Shown: positions 1 to 8,417, counted from the first letter of the stretch. The stretch is 42,020 nucleotides of DNA from Erythrobacter sp. HI0063 (GCF_001635685.1 NZ_LWFF01000061.1:1-42020), one strand, 5' to 3'. Translations and numbers: made by a program. The notes: generated by a model from the letters alone, not told the origin.

Positions 1-204
1 GACGATGTGAAGAAGATGGCCGCGATCAAGTCGCCGACCGAATTCTTCCAGCTGCAGGGCGAGATCGCCCGTCGCAATTTCGACGCGATGGTCGCCACCA
101 CCTCGAAGAACACCGAGATGATGATGAAGCTGGTCAACGAAGCGTTCGCGCCGATTTCGAGCCGCGCCAGCGTCGCCACCGAGAAGTTCTCGAAGGCCGC
201 CTAA
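1..204 (+). CDS. Phasin family protein, C-terminal part (cut by window start)
   Basis: The reading frame is open from base 1 and ends at TAA 202-204, so the N-terminus lies outside the window. The visible 67 residues look like the C-terminal helix of a phasin: PTEFFQLQGEIARRNFD followed by an amphipathic stretch with KNTEMMMKLVNEAFAPISSR and an Ala/Lys-rich end. Phasins coat polyhydroxyalkanoate granules in the cytoplasm and control their size and number. The family call rests on this C-terminal pattern only. Two hairpins follow directly, so it probably ends its own transcript. Confidence 0.8.
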   Translation, partial: DDVKKMAAIKSPTEFFQLQGEIARRNFDAMVATTSKNTEMMMKLVNEAFAPISSRASVATEKFSKAA

Positions 205-219
205 GCTTTATACGCTCCT

Positions 220-259
220 CGCTCCCGGGCCTCTCTCCTCTCTCTCCCGCCCGGGAGCG
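220..259 (+). terminator. Long perfect hairpin after the phasin gene
   Basis: An 11-bp perfect stem (CGCTCCCGGGC at 220-230 with GCCCGGGAGCG at 249-259) encloses an 18-base polypyrimidine loop. No T-run follows, so it may be an mRNA 3' stabiliser or part of a double terminator rather than a classical terminator. Confidence 0.5.
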
Positions 260-269
260 TCGCGACAAC

Positions 270-306
270 GGGTCGGGTGGCATTATGCCTCCCGGCCCGT
301 TCTTTT
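270..306 (+). terminator. Probable intrinsic terminator of the phasin transcript
   Basis: An interrupted stem pairs GGG/CCC, GGG/CCC and GGCA/TGCC around a TTA loop (270-298) and is followed by GTTCTTTTA. Stem plus T-rich tail fits a Rho-independent terminator between the phasin gene and clpS. Confidence 0.5.
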
Positions 307-468
307 ATCCGGAAGGGCCTCGGCCCATCCGGTAAATCGCGCGCAAACAGCACGGCGCATCGCGCCACGACTTGCGAAGCGCGCAATCGATACGATATGC
401 GAGCTGTCATGCGATCCCTGCGTTCTCCTCTTGCGGCCTCCGCCCGCCTCTCCGCCCTGCCCCTCCGG

Positions 469-819
469 ATGGCGGGGGACGATGACGGCCAGAATGGCCC
501 GGGCGGCGACGAAGGCGACGGGGAAAGCCGCGTCGGCCTTGCGACCAAGACGCGCACCAAGCCCAAAAAGCCCAGCCAGTACAAGGTTCTGCTGCTGAAC
601 GACGATTACACGCCGATGGAATTCGTCGTGATCGTGCTGAAGCGGTTCTTTCGCATGGACATGGAAGAAGCCACGCGCGTGATGCTGCACGTCCACCAAC
701 GCGGCGTCGGCGTCTGCGGCATTTTCCCGTACGAGGTGGCGGAAACCAAGGTGAACCAGGTGATGGATTTCGCCCGCCAGAACCAGCATCCGCTCCAGTG
801 CACGCTCGAAAAGGCGTGA
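469..819 (+). CDS. clpS: ATP-dependent Clp protease adaptor ClpS
   Basis: ClpS docks on the N-terminal domain of ClpA and delivers N-degron substrates to ClpAP in the cytoplasm. The core is unmistakable: [16 protein letters not shown], then [18 protein letters not shown], then [15 protein letters not shown] and a [12 protein letters not shown] end, all expected ClpS landmarks including the substrate-pocket region. An acidic, Gly/Asp-rich N-terminal tail ([10 protein letters not shown]) precedes it, as is usual for alphaproteobacterial ClpS. The start is uncertain: ATG 469 gives 116 residues, the normal size, while in-frame ATGs at 397 and 409 would add 20-24 residues; none has a strong ribosome site. 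A DUF427 gene follows after 25 bases. Confidence 0.93.
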   Translation: MAGDDDGQNGPGGDEGDGESRVGLATKTRTKPKKPSQYKVLLLNDDYTPMEFVVIVLKRFFRMDMEEATRVMLHVHQRGVGVCGIFPYEVAETKVNQVMDFARQNQHPLQCTLEKA

Positions 820-844
820 AGGACGACGATCAGGGATCGGTGCG

Positions 845-1345
845 ATGATGGGCCATCCCGCTCCCGACGCGCCCGGTCCGGGCCAGGAAAGCGTCTGGGA
901 CTATCCCCGCCCCGCCATTGCCGAGCCGACCGATCGCCATATCGTAATCCGCCACAAGGGCGTGGTCCTCGCCGATACGCATGCAGCCTGGCGGACGCTC
1001 GAAACCAGCCATCCCCCCACCTATTATCTGCCGCCATCCGATATCGCGATGGATCTGCTGTCGCCCAATGCGCGCCGGTCGCTGTGCGAATGGAAGGGGC
1101 AGGCACGCTATTGGGATGTCGCGATTGCGGGCGATCGGTTCGAAGGCGTCGGCTGGTCCTATCCCGACCCGACATCGTCCTTCGCTCCCGTGGCAGGCCA
1201 CATCGCCTTTTATTCCGATCCGTTCGAGGAATGCTTGGTCGACGGCGAACAGGTCGTGCCGCAACCGGGTGGACTTTACGGCGGCTGGATCACCTCGCGC
1301 GAAGCGGGGCCGTTCAAGGGCGTGCCCGGCAGCCGGTTCTGGTAG
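845..1345 (+). CDS. DUF427 domain-containing protein
   Basis: 166 residues. The DUF427 pattern is visible: IVIRHKGVVLADTHAAWRTLE, then a PPTYYLPPSDIAMDLL segment, CEWKGQARYWDV, and further on HIAFYSDPFEECLVDGE, with a C-terminal GGLYGGWITS. DUF427 is a small beta-barrel domain of unknown biochemical role found widely in actinobacteria and proteobacteria. Two adjacent ATG codons (845 and 848) are possible starts. It follows clpS closely and may share its transcript. Function cannot be named from sequence. Confidence 0.85.
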   Translation: MMGHPAPDAPGPGQESVWDYPRPAIAEPTDRHIVIRHKGVVLADTHAAWRTLETSHPPTYYLPPSDIAMDLLSPNARRSLCEWKGQARYWDVAIAGDRFEGVGWSYPDPTSSFAPVAGHIAFYSDPFEECLVDGEQVVPQPGGLYGGWITSREAGPFKGVPGSRFW

Positions 1346-1412
1346 CGATGCGAGGTGGGCGCGACCCTGTTGCAGTGCCTTTGCACATGACCGTCGCGGG
1401 AAAGCGCGCTAG

Positions 1413-1439
1413 GGCTATCGCGTCCCCCGAACGATAGCC
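1413..1439 (+). promoter_or_regulatory. Inverted repeat just before the lptF start
   Basis: GGCTATCG (1413-1420) and CGATAGCC (1432-1439) form a perfect 8-bp inverted repeat with an 11-base spacer. It ends 9 bases before the GTG start of lptF. As RNA it could mask the initiation region; as DNA it could be an operator. It is only a candidate. Confidence 0.35.
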
Positions 1440-1448
1440 AGGCCCCTA

Positions 1449-2708
1449 GTGTTCAACTTTGTCCCCAGCATCGATCGTTATATCTTCAAGCTCGTCGTCG
1501 TGCCGATGCTGGGAGTGTTCGCGCTCGCCGCATCGCTGCTAACGCTCGACAAGATGCTGAGATTGTTCGATTTCGTCGCTGTCGAAGGCGGCCCGGTCGG
1601 TGTCGTCTTCAAGATGCTCGGCGCGCTCATCCCGGAATATGCCAGCCTCGCGATACCCCTGGGGCTGATGCTTGGGATCCTCGTCGCCTTCCGCAAACTC
1701 GCCACCAGCAGCGAACTCGACGTGCTGCGCGCCGTGGGGATGAGCTATGGGCGGATGCTGCGGATGCCCTACATCATCACGGCGGTGCTGATGGCGGTGA
1801 ACGTGGCGCTCGTCTTCTACGTTCAGCCGATCAGCCGCTATTATTACGAGCAGCTCGAATACGAATTGCGCTCGGGCGCGCTCGGCGCCTCGATCAAGGT
1901 GGGCGAATTCACCACGCTGGCGGACCGCATGGCGCTCCGCATCGAGGAAAGCGAGGACGACGGAACCCGGCTGAAAGGCATCTTTGCCCGCGTTTCCAAT
2001 GACAAGGGGCAGATCCTCTCGATCAGCGCGCGCGAAGGCGCCTTCCTCGCCACCACCGACAGTCCGGACACGATCATCCTGCGGCTCGACGACGGGACCA
2101 TAGTTCAGGACACCGGTAATCAGAGCCCCCGCGTCCTCGCCTTTACGCGCCAATATCTTCCCATCGACCTGCCCGCGATCGAGGAATTCCGCGCCCGCGG
2201 CGATGCGGAGCGCGAATTCATCCTGCCCGAACTGCTCCGCATAGGGTGGAATTCGGGCGAGAGCGAGGCCCGCCGCGATGCCAGCCAGGCGAGCTTCAAC
2301 TTCCGTCTGGTCGAAGTGGTTATGATGGCGCTGCTGCCGCTGCTGGCGGTATCGCTGGGCATTCCGCCCAAACGCTCGACCAGCGCGCTGGGCGTGTTCG
2401 TGTCGATTGTGATGGTGGTCTCGTACCACAAGATAAACCAATACGGAGAGGATCTGGCCGCTCTGGGCCGGTTCGATCCGATCCTGGCGCTGTGGGGCCC
2501 GTTTGTCCTTTTCGCGGCGCTTATAGGCTGGATGTATTATCAGGTGGCGCATGTTCCGGGCGGGCAGGCGATCGGCGCGCTGGAAAGCTGGTTCGCCAAG
2601 ATCGCCAAACGGCTCGGTCGGCTCTTCGGGCGGAAGCAACCGCGGCGCGGGGCCGAGGCGGCGGCTCCCGCCGAGCAGGCCTTGCCCGATCCGATACCGG
2701 CGGAATAG
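1449..2708 (+). CDS. lptF: LPS export ABC transporter permease LptF
   Basis: 419-residue YjgP/YjgQ-family inner-membrane permease. With LptG and the LptB ATPase it extracts lipopolysaccharide from the inner membrane and passes it to LptC/LptA. Visible layout: N-terminal IDRYIF followed by TM1, then two more helices around IPEYASLAIPLGLMLGILVAFRKLATSSELDVLRAVGMS (the conserved coupling region), a large periplasmic beta-jellyroll domain in the middle, and three C-terminal helices. A charged Arg/Ala/Pro tail of about 40 residues follows the last helix. The start is GTG with a weak ribosome site. Being first of the pair it is called LptF rather than LptG. Confidence 0.92.
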   Translation: MFNFVPSIDRYIFKLVVVPMLGVFALAASLLTLDKMLRLFDFVAVEGGPVGVVFKMLGALIPEYASLAIPLGLMLGILVAFRKLATSSELDVLRAVGMSYGRMLRMPYIITAVLMAVNVALVFYVQPISRYYYEQLEYELRSGALGASIKVGEFTTLADRMALRIEESEDDGTRLKGIFARVSNDKGQILSISAREGAFLATTDSPDTIILRLDDGTIVQDTGNQSPRVLAFTRQYLPIDLPAIEEFRARGDAEREFILPELLRIGWNSGESEARRDASQASFNFRLVEVVMMALLPLLAVSLGIPPKRSTSALGVFVSIVMVVSYHKINQYGEDLAALGRFDPILALWGPFVLFAALIGWMYYQVAHVPGGQAIGALESWFAKIAKRLGRLFGRKQPRRGAEAAAPAEQALPDPIPAE

Positions 2709-2726
2709 GACGCTGCGGCTAGACCC

Positions 2727-3824
2727 ATGCAATTCGACTTCTTCCCCTCGCGCACGCTGACGCTGTATCTCGCAAAGATGTTCGTCACCCGCATCCTCGC
2801 GGTGCTGGTGATGCTGGTGCTCGTCCTGCTCATGCTCGACTTGCTGTCCAGCAGCGGCGAGATTTTGGCGGTCGAAGGGAACGGCCAGGCGGAACTGCTG
2901 ACCTATGCCGGACTGCGCATTCCGCAATTGGTCGCCCGCTTCCTGCCCTATTCGGTCCTGCTCGCGACACTGATCGCGCTGGTAGGGCTCAATCAAAACA
3001 GCGAGGTGGTGGCGATGAAGGCGGCGGGCCTTTCCGCGCATCAGGTGCTGGCACCCTTCCTTCTGACATCGCTCGTGGTCGCCGGGGTCAGCTTCGCCTT
3101 CAACGAGCGCGTGGTGACGCGTGCGACCGCCACATTGAAGGCATGGGAGGCGAACGAATTCGGCCCCATCCCCGAATCGAGCAATGTGCGCACCAATGTC
3201 TATTTGACCGATGGGACCGACATTCTCACTGCCGCCGCCGTGGCGGGCAGTGGCGATGCGATCGGGATGCGCCAGGTCACCTGGTATCGCCGCAGCCCCG
3301 AAGGCGCGATCGTGGAACAGATCCGCGCGCCAATTGCCACCTATGCCGCCCCCGGATGGCGGCTGGAGGATGCGACCCGCTTCGAAGTCGTCAGCGCGGG
3401 GGCACAGGAGATACCGGAGATTGTGGTCGGCGAAGCGTTGACGCCCGAACAGGTCGATCTCGCCCAGGTCGATCCCGATACCGTGTCCTTCTGGACCCTG
3501 TCTGCCGCCATCGACCGCTACGAAACGGCGGGACGGCGTACGGCGGAGCTGCGCGCCAAATGGTGGCACAAGCTGTCCGGGCCGCTCTCTGCCGTCCTGA
3601 TGCCCCTGCTGGGCTCCGTGGCGGCGTTCGGTCTCGCGCGATCGGGGCAATTGTTCGTGCGCGCCCTGATCGGGATGGCGCTGGGCTTTGCCTATTTCGT
3701 CGTCGACAACGCGGCCCTCGCGATGGGCAATTTCGGAGGCTATCCGCCCTACCTTGCCGCCTGGGCGCCCTTCCTGCTGTTCTTCCTGCTCGGCGAGACG
3801 GTGCTGATCCGGACCGAGGAATGA
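2727..3824 (+). CDS. lptG: LPS export ABC transporter permease LptG
   Basis: 365-residue partner of LptF, starting 18 bases after the lptF stop. It has the same architecture: TM1 (residues about 15-38), a pair of helices around RIPQLVARFLPYSVLLATLIALVGLNQNSEVVAMKAAGLS, a periplasmic jellyroll domain, and three C-terminal helices ending in PFLLFFLLGETVLIRTEE. LptFG together form the transmembrane channel of the LPS extractor. The stop codon overlaps the start of the next gene by four bases (ATGA), suggesting translational coupling. Confidence 0.92.
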   Translation: MQFDFFPSRTLTLYLAKMFVTRILAVLVMLVLVLLMLDLLSSSGEILAVEGNGQAELLTYAGLRIPQLVARFLPYSVLLATLIALVGLNQNSEVVAMKAAGLSAHQVLAPFLLTSLVVAGVSFAFNERVVTRATATLKAWEANEFGPIPESSNVRTNVYLTDGTDILTAAAVAGSGDAIGMRQVTWYRRSPEGAIVEQIRAPIATYAAPGWRLEDATRFEVVSAGAQEIPEIVVGEALTPEQVDLAQVDPDTVSFWTLSAAIDRYETAGRRTAELRAKWWHKLSGPLSAVLMPLLGSVAAFGLARSGQLFVRALIGMALGFAYFVVDNAALAMGNFGGYPPYLAAWAPFLLFFLLGETVLIRTEE

Positions 3825-4303
3825 GCGCCGACTGGTCGCTTCGCCTCGCACGCCTGGACGATGCGGATAGTTTCCACCGGGTCGAGGAGGATGCAGCCGA
3901 AATCCTGCGCGCCGCGCCCGAGCTGGCGGGAATGGAAATCCCTCCCGCGCAGAGCGCACAGGACTATGCCCGCCTGATCCGACGCGGCCATTGCCTGTCG
4001 GCTGTCGCGCATGACGAGGTGATCGGCTTCGCCGCCGCCGCTCCATCGGGCCGCGAATTGCACCTTCGCGAACTCGGCGTCGCGCGCCTTTGGCAGCGCA
4101 GACGTATCGGAGCGACATTGCTGGAAGCGCTGGCGATCGATGCCCGCAATTCGGGCTTCAAGGCGATCGCTTTGACCACCTGGCGCGACATTGCGTGGAA
4201 CGCGCCGTTCTATGCAGCGCACGGCTTCGTCGAGATAGCGAACGAGAATCCCGAGCAGACGCTCGCGCCCGATCGCTGCGCGATGGTGCGCCTGCTCGAT
4301 TGA
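3821..4303 (+). CDS. GNAT family N-acetyltransferase
   Basis: 160 residues with a single GNAT fold. The acetyl-CoA-binding core is visible as LRELGVARLWQRRRIGATLLEAL, a variant of the R/Q-x-x-G-x-G/A loop, followed by IALTTWRDIAWNAPFYAAHGFVEI, the usual GNAT strand-helix with a Tyr and the GF motif. The substrate is unknown; amino groups of small molecules or protein N-termini are typical. It starts inside lptG (ATGA overlap), so it is co-transcribed with the LPS permeases, which does not by itself reveal a role in LPS. It converges with the desaturase gene, whose end lies 11 bases away. Confidence 0.85.
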   Translation: MSADWSLRLARLDDADSFHRVEEDAAEILRAAPELAGMEIPPAQSAQDYARLIRRGHCLSAVAHDEVIGFAAAAPSGRELHLRELGVARLWQRRRIGATLLEALAIDARNSGFKAIALTTWRDIAWNAPFYAAHGFVEIANENPEQTLAPDRCAMVRLLD

Positions 4304-4313
4304 GCCACGCGCC

Positions 4314-5420
4314 TTAGCGGCGCGCCATCGTGCTCCGCGTGATCCGCGCCACCAGCGAGGCCATGCCGGGGTGGTTCGCGCCATGATAAGTCGATCCCTC
4401 GCCGAGTTCGCTCGCGAGGCGGCGATGCGCTTCGGGCAGAGAGTGATAGGGCATGGACGGCATCAGGTGATGCAGCGCGTGATAGCGCAGACCCACCGGC
4501 GCCCACAATTCCGCGATCCGTCCCGGCGGCGGCACGTTCACGCTGTCGAGGAACTGCGCAGTCACCGTCATCGGCTCGCCCTCGTTCTCCCACAGATGCG
4601 CGACCAAAGTGCGCAGCTGATTGACGGTCGCGACGACGGAGAACACGGCGAACGCGATCAGGATCGGCTTCCAGCCCAAAACGAACACGCTGGCGATCAG
4701 CGTCCAGGCCCAGATCGCTCCGCCCAGTTCCTGCCAGAATACCTTCTGGCGCAGATCGTCCTCCACCGGGCGGCGGCGGAACTTGGGATTGATGGCGAGT
4801 GCGGAAAAGCGCGCCCAGGTCATGCGGCGCACGGCGGGGATGACGGCACCTAGCGGCACCAGCACGGCGAACCGGAACAGCAATCCGACCGTGGCGAACG
4901 GCGCGATGATGACGAACAGCGGGAGTGTCCACGGCTTCATCATCGCGAGCGGGAGGTATTCGGGATCTTCTACCGTGCCGTATTGAGTGCGCTTGTGGTG
5001 GATCACATGCGCGCCCTCATACATGAAGGACGGCGTCAGCAGTGGGATGCCGACCAGCACGTTCCACGCCGCGCCGAAGCGCGCCATGGCGCCGCGCCGG
5101 AAATGGGAGATTTCATGGATGAACAGCAGCGCGCGATACAGCGCGAGCGCCGCTATCGCGCCAAGCGCGACGGCCGCCGCGACATTGTCGACCAGTATCG
5201 CACCGGCCAGCGCACCATAGCCGATCAGGGCGGAGGCCAGCATGTCGGTCCAGTAGATTGCCGGATTGGCCTCAGCGATATCCTTGGTCAGATCGCGCGC
5301 GGCGCGCAGCATCGCCTTGTCGTCCTCGACAGGTTTGCGAGCGACGGGCGTCGACGCCTCCGGCGCTTGCGCCGCGTTGCGATCGGACTGGCCTGGCTTG
5401 AAGGTTTGCTGAAAATTCAT
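4314..5420 (-). CDS. Membrane fatty acid desaturase family protein
   Basis: 368 residues with the three histidine boxes of membrane di-iron desaturases/hydroxylases: HEISH (102-106), HVIHH (138-142) and HALHH (314-318), separated by hydrophobic helices at about 63-100, 165-195 and 235-265. These enzymes use O2 and an electron donor to desaturate or hydroxylate acyl chains (or related lipids) in the membrane. The soluble N-terminal 50 residues are Gln/Ala/Pro-rich. Substrate and regioselectivity cannot be read from sequence; the family also contains carotenoid and sphingolipid-modifying members. It is divergent from the next gene. Confidence 0.86.
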   Translation of the reverse strand: MNFQQTFKPGQSDRNAAQAPEASTPVARKPVEDDKAMLRAARDLTKDIAEANPAIYWTDMLASALIGYGALAGAILVDNVAAAVALGAIAALALYRALLFIHEISHFRRGAMARFGAAWNVLVGIPLLTPSFMYEGAHVIHHKRTQYGTVEDPEYLPLAMMKPWTLPLFVIIAPFATVGLLFRFAVLVPLGAVIPAVRRMTWARFSALAINPKFRRRPVEDDLRQKVFWQELGGAIWAWTLIASVFVLGWKPILIAFAVFSVVATVNQLRTLVAHLWENEGEPMTVTAQFLDSVNVPPPGRIAELWAPVGLRYHALHHLMPSMPYHSLPEAHRRLASELGEGSTYHGANHPGMASLVARITRSTMARR

Positions 5421-5577
5421 GCTACGATCTATCCGAAAGTGCGCCGAACTCGCAAGGCGGCCGGTAAGGCCGGGAAGCGAGCGGGCGTCTTGACACGATG
5501 CTGGTTGGGGCAGCAGGGGCGAACCTTGGCTGAACGCCTTTAAAGTGATCGACCCATCCTATCGAAAGGTCCGCGCC

Positions 5578-6744
5578 GTGACGGCAGGCGAAATAGTGAT
5601 CCGCCCGGTATCGGGCAAGGCCGGACGGGCCGAATTCGTCGATCTGGGGCGTGCCTTCGCGCGGGCCGAACCGCATTCGGTGCCGCAATTGCGATCCGAA
5701 CAGCTCGAATTGATCGATCCCGATCGCAATCCGTTCTTCGGGCATGCGCGCGTTGCCCTCTTCATCGCCTATCGCGGCGAGACTGCAGTCGGGCGCATCT
5801 CCGCCCATATCGACGAGCTGGCGCTCGAACTGCCGCGCGAACAGGGTATGGGACCCGGAACCGGCCTCTTCGGGTATTTCGACGCTAAGGACGAACAGGT
5901 CGCCCACGCTCTGCTGGCGCAGGCCGAAGCCTGGAACCGCGCGCAGGGAATGGATCGCCTCCTCGGCCCGATCTCGCTATCGATCTGGGAGGAGCCGGGT
6001 TTGCTGGTGAAAGGGCAGGACCATTCCCCCACCATGCTGATGGGCCACCATCCGGCCCATTATCGCGAATGGATCGAAACGGCAGGCTACAGCGCGGCCA
6101 AATCGCTTCTGACTTACGAACTCGACATCACGCAGGAATTTCCGCCCCTGATCCGCCGGATAATCCAGTCCGGCGAACGCAATGCGCGCATCAGCGTCCG
6201 CCCGGTGGACAAGACGAATTGGGACGCCGATCTCGCTATCGTGCTCGCCATCCTCAACAATGCCTGGTCGGACAATTGGGGCTTCGTCCCCTTCACCGAT
6301 CGCGAAATCGCCTATGCCGCGAAGAAGATGAAGCCGATCGTACACGAAGAACTCAACATGATCGCCGAAGTCGATGGCGAACCGGTGGCCTTCATGCTGA
6401 CTTTTCCCGACATGAACGCCGTGCTGAAGCGCATCGGGGGCCGCCTCCTGCCCTTCGGTTGGTTGAAAATGCTGCGCTGGCTGAAAAAACCGACGGGTGC
6501 GGACATGCGCGTGCCCCTGATGGGCGTCCGGCGCGAGCTTCAGAATTCGCGGATGGCAAGCCAGCTCGCTTTCATGATGATCGAGCGCATCCGCCGCAGC
6601 GCGACGGAAAACTTCGGATCCGTGCGCGGCGAGATCGGCTGGATCCTCGACGATAACAAAGGCATGCTGGCGATCGCCGATGCCATCGATAGCCGCATCA
6701 ATCGCGAATATGTCGTCTTCGAAAAGGCGATCGCAGGCCGCTGA
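5578..6744 (+). CDS. GNAT-fold protein of unknown substrate
   Basis: Long single-chain protein (388 residues from GTG 5578). It has the feel of a GNAT-superfamily protein, with FIAYRGETAVGRISAHID and HEELNMIAEVDGEPVAFML as strand segments, and resembles conserved hypotheticals usually labelled N-acetyltransferase. GTG 5578 is preferred because AAAGG lies 8 bases before it; GTG 5545 would add 11 residues but has no ribosome site. A Trp/Asn-rich centre (NNAWSDNWGFVPF) is a distinctive motif. It is divergent from the desaturase gene over about 160 bases; no shared function is proven. Confidence 0.65.
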   Translation: MTAGEIVIRPVSGKAGRAEFVDLGRAFARAEPHSVPQLRSEQLELIDPDRNPFFGHARVALFIAYRGETAVGRISAHIDELALELPREQGMGPGTGLFGYFDAKDEQVAHALLAQAEAWNRAQGMDRLLGPISLSIWEEPGLLVKGQDHSPTMLMGHHPAHYREWIETAGYSAAKSLLTYELDITQEFPPLIRRIIQSGERNARISVRPVDKTNWDADLAIVLAILNNAWSDNWGFVPFTDREIAYAAKKMKPIVHEELNMIAEVDGEPVAFMLTFPDMNAVLKRIGGRLLPFGWLKMLRWLKKPTGADMRVPLMGVRRELQNSRMASQLAFMMIERIRRSATENFGSVRGEIGWILDDNKGMLAIADAIDSRINREYVVFEKAIAGR

Positions 6745-6808
6745 CGCGCTGAGCGAGCGAGCGATGAGGCATTCTGGTCGCATGGAAGTCGCAAATCCCA
6801 GCCGCGGG

Positions 6809-6834
6809 GGAACCGAGTAGGGCCGAGCTTGGTT
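6809..6834 (+). promoter_or_regulatory. EcfG-type stress promoter before the receiver gene
   Basis: GGAAC at 6809-6813, 17-base spacer, GGTT at 6831-6834. The alphaproteobacterial EcfG consensus is GGAAC-N16/17-CGTT, so one -10 base differs. The extended GGAACC matches the phyR and nepR promoters nearby. Its position directly before the receiver gene supports a role in the general stress response. Confidence 0.6.
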
Positions 6835-6845
6835 CGAAAGGGGAG

Positions 6846-7316
6846 GTGCGGATCGCCGTGCCCGAAACGGATTCGCGACTTTCTCCTATGACCAGCAAGG
6901 ATCAGATCTCAACCGCCCCCCTGCCCGGCCATGTGCTGGTCGTGGAAGACGATGCGGTGCTCGCGATGTCGCTGGAAATGGCCCTGCGGGACGCGGGCGT
7001 CGAACAGGTCGAGGTAAGCTCCACGACCGAGATGGCGCTGGCCGCGCTCAAGGCCGCACAGCCCGATGCCATCATCCTCGACGTTCATCTCGCCGATCGC
7101 GACGATGGGTGGGCGATCGCAGAACTGGCACGATCCCTCGGCCCGTCGGGTCCGCGAATCGTCTTCTCGACCGGCGCCCCCCAGGATATTCCCGAGGAAA
7201 TCGCGGAAATCGGCTGCATTCTGGAAAAGCCATACGATCCGCAGGATCTGATCCGGATCCTGGCAGAACCCAAGCGACGCGGCCTGATTTCGCGGTTGCG
7301 CGCTGTCCTGCGTTGA
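6846..7316 (+). CDS. Stand-alone response regulator receiver
   Basis: Single receiver domain with no output domain. Residues (from GTG 6846): acidic pair D35-D36, phospho-acceptor D79 in AIILDVHLAD, switch Thr T109 in IVFSTG, and conserved K128 in LEKPY. The FSTG segment resembles the F-A-T-G motif of the FATGUY receivers (such as SdrG) that feed the sphingomonad stress response. It lies two genes before phyR behind an EcfG-type promoter. The start is uncertain: GTG 6846, GTG 6858 (11 bases after GGAGG) or ATG 6888; the domain begins after all three. Inferred role: phosphate relay between stress kinases and PhyR. Confidence 0.85.
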   Translation: MRIAVPETDSRLSPMTSKDQISTAPLPGHVLVVEDDAVLAMSLEMALRDAGVEQVEVSSTTEMALAALKAAQPDAIILDVHLADRDDGWAIAELARSLGPSGPRIVFSTGAPQDIPEEIAEIGCILEKPYDPQDLIRILAEPKRRGLISRLRAVLR

Positions 7317-7410
7317 CCGGAAAGCCGATCCGCAGGCGGTTTCGCCTCGCAGCTCTCCCTTAGCAGCTCAAACCTTCCGCCTCTTTTTCCTGAAAGAACC
7401 GCACAAGAAA

Positions 7411-7442
7411 AAAGGCCTCCGTTCTCTTGAACGGAGGCCTTT
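7411..7442. terminator. Bidirectional terminator
   Basis: Perfect stem of 14 bp (7411-7424 with 7429-7442), TCTT loop, flanked by A-run and T-run so that it works in both directions. It separates the receiver gene (+) from the Crp/Fnr gene (-), which converge here. Confidence 0.85.
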
Positions 7443-7577
7443 CGGGATCGTATCACCAGCCGCTTGGACGGGAGGGGGGGTCTCGGCGGTGACAAGGGTA
7501 TAATGAGCGACCGCAAAAGCGGTTCCCGCCCCCGACCGAAAAAATCGCAAAAACCCTCACGAGTGATTATTCTCGTT

Positions 7578-8324
7578 TTAGATGAATGGCTTACGGCTTG
7601 CCTCGCGCCTTTCGAAATTGGCAAAATCGCTCGCGGCTTCCAAATCGGGAACGTGGATTTCGCCGGGCTGCCAGAAAACCAGACCGTCGCGATCCAAAGC
7701 CTTAATGGTACGATTGGTGTGTACCAGCGAGAGGCCAAGCATGTCCGCGATCTGCGCTTGCCGGATAGGCAGGCGCAGACGGTTCATCTCGCCCGCCAAT
7801 CCGACGCTTTTCGCTCGATCGATCAGCCACACCGCCAGATAGGCGACGCGCTCCTTGGCGGAGCGGCGTCCCAAAGCGACTAGATGCTCTTCAAGCGCGG
7901 TTTCTTCCTTCGCGGCCAGCCAGGTCACATCGTATCCGAGGCGCGGATATTTAGCGATCAGGCCTTCGTAACGCGTGCGTTCGAACACGCACACCCGCGC
8001 ATCGAGTAGTGCCTCCACCGAATGAGGCGAAGGTTCGTCGAAGGCGCTCTGCAAGCCGACGAGGTCGCCGGGAAACATGAAATTGACGATCTGGCGCCGC
8101 CCATCGTCGAGGCAGCGATAACGCATCATGGCGCCTTCGGTCAGCGTGAAAAGCTGCTCGAGCTTTGCCCCCTGCTCGATCAGCACCTCGCCTTTGACGA
8201 GTTTGATTTCTCCGGTCTTGAAATCCTCCATATACGCGATCTGATCATCTTCGAGCTCGCGCAATCCCGGCTTCCCCTGAAGCGGACAGCGGGCACACGT
8301 CATCGTTCGCACGATGTTTTCCAT
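7578..8324 (-). CDS. Crp/Fnr family transcriptional regulator
   Basis: 248 residues from ATG 8324, chosen because GGGAG lies 11 bases upstream; an in-frame ATG at 8402 would add 26 residues. N-terminus carries C10-A-R-C13, then a cyclic-nucleotide-type beta-roll (GEVLIEQGAKLEQLFTLTEG, then MFPGDLVGLQSAF) and a C-terminal winged helix with IRQAQIADMLGLSLVHTNRT as recognition region. Only one CxxC is present in the N-terminal region, so the four-cysteine [4Fe-4S] site of FNR is not evident. It is divergent from phyR across a 148-base intergenic region carrying the EcfG promoter. Its ligand and targets are unknown. Confidence 0.9.
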   Translation of the reverse strand: MENIVRTMTCARCPLQGKPGLRELEDDQIAYMEDFKTGEIKLVKGEVLIEQGAKLEQLFTLTEGAMMRYRCLDDGRRQIVNFMFPGDLVGLQSAFDEPSPHSVEALLDARVCVFERTRYEGLIAKYPRLGYDVTWLAAKEETALEEHLVALGRRSAKERVAYLAVWLIDRAKSVGLAGEMNRLRLPIRQAQIADMLGLSLVHTNRTIKALDRDGLVFWQPGEIHVPDLEAASDFANFERREASRKPFI

Positions 8325-8417
8325 CGAAACCGGACACTCCCTCACCTTTTGCAATGCGATATTCCCAAGGAGCGGAATGTATGTCAAATCGCGGCGCAAC
8401 ATTAGCGCGGACGCAAC

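Noticed and set aside
1539-4118. 859-residue open frame on the minus strand over lptF and lptG
   Set aside because: It is antisense to two clear LPS permease genes, its product is His/Arg/Gln-rich low-complexity sequence, and such frames are common opposite high-GC genes.
5490-5515. TTGACA as a housekeeping promoter before the GNAT-fold gene
   Set aside because: No acceptable -10 element stands 16-18 bases further on, so it was not listed as a feature.
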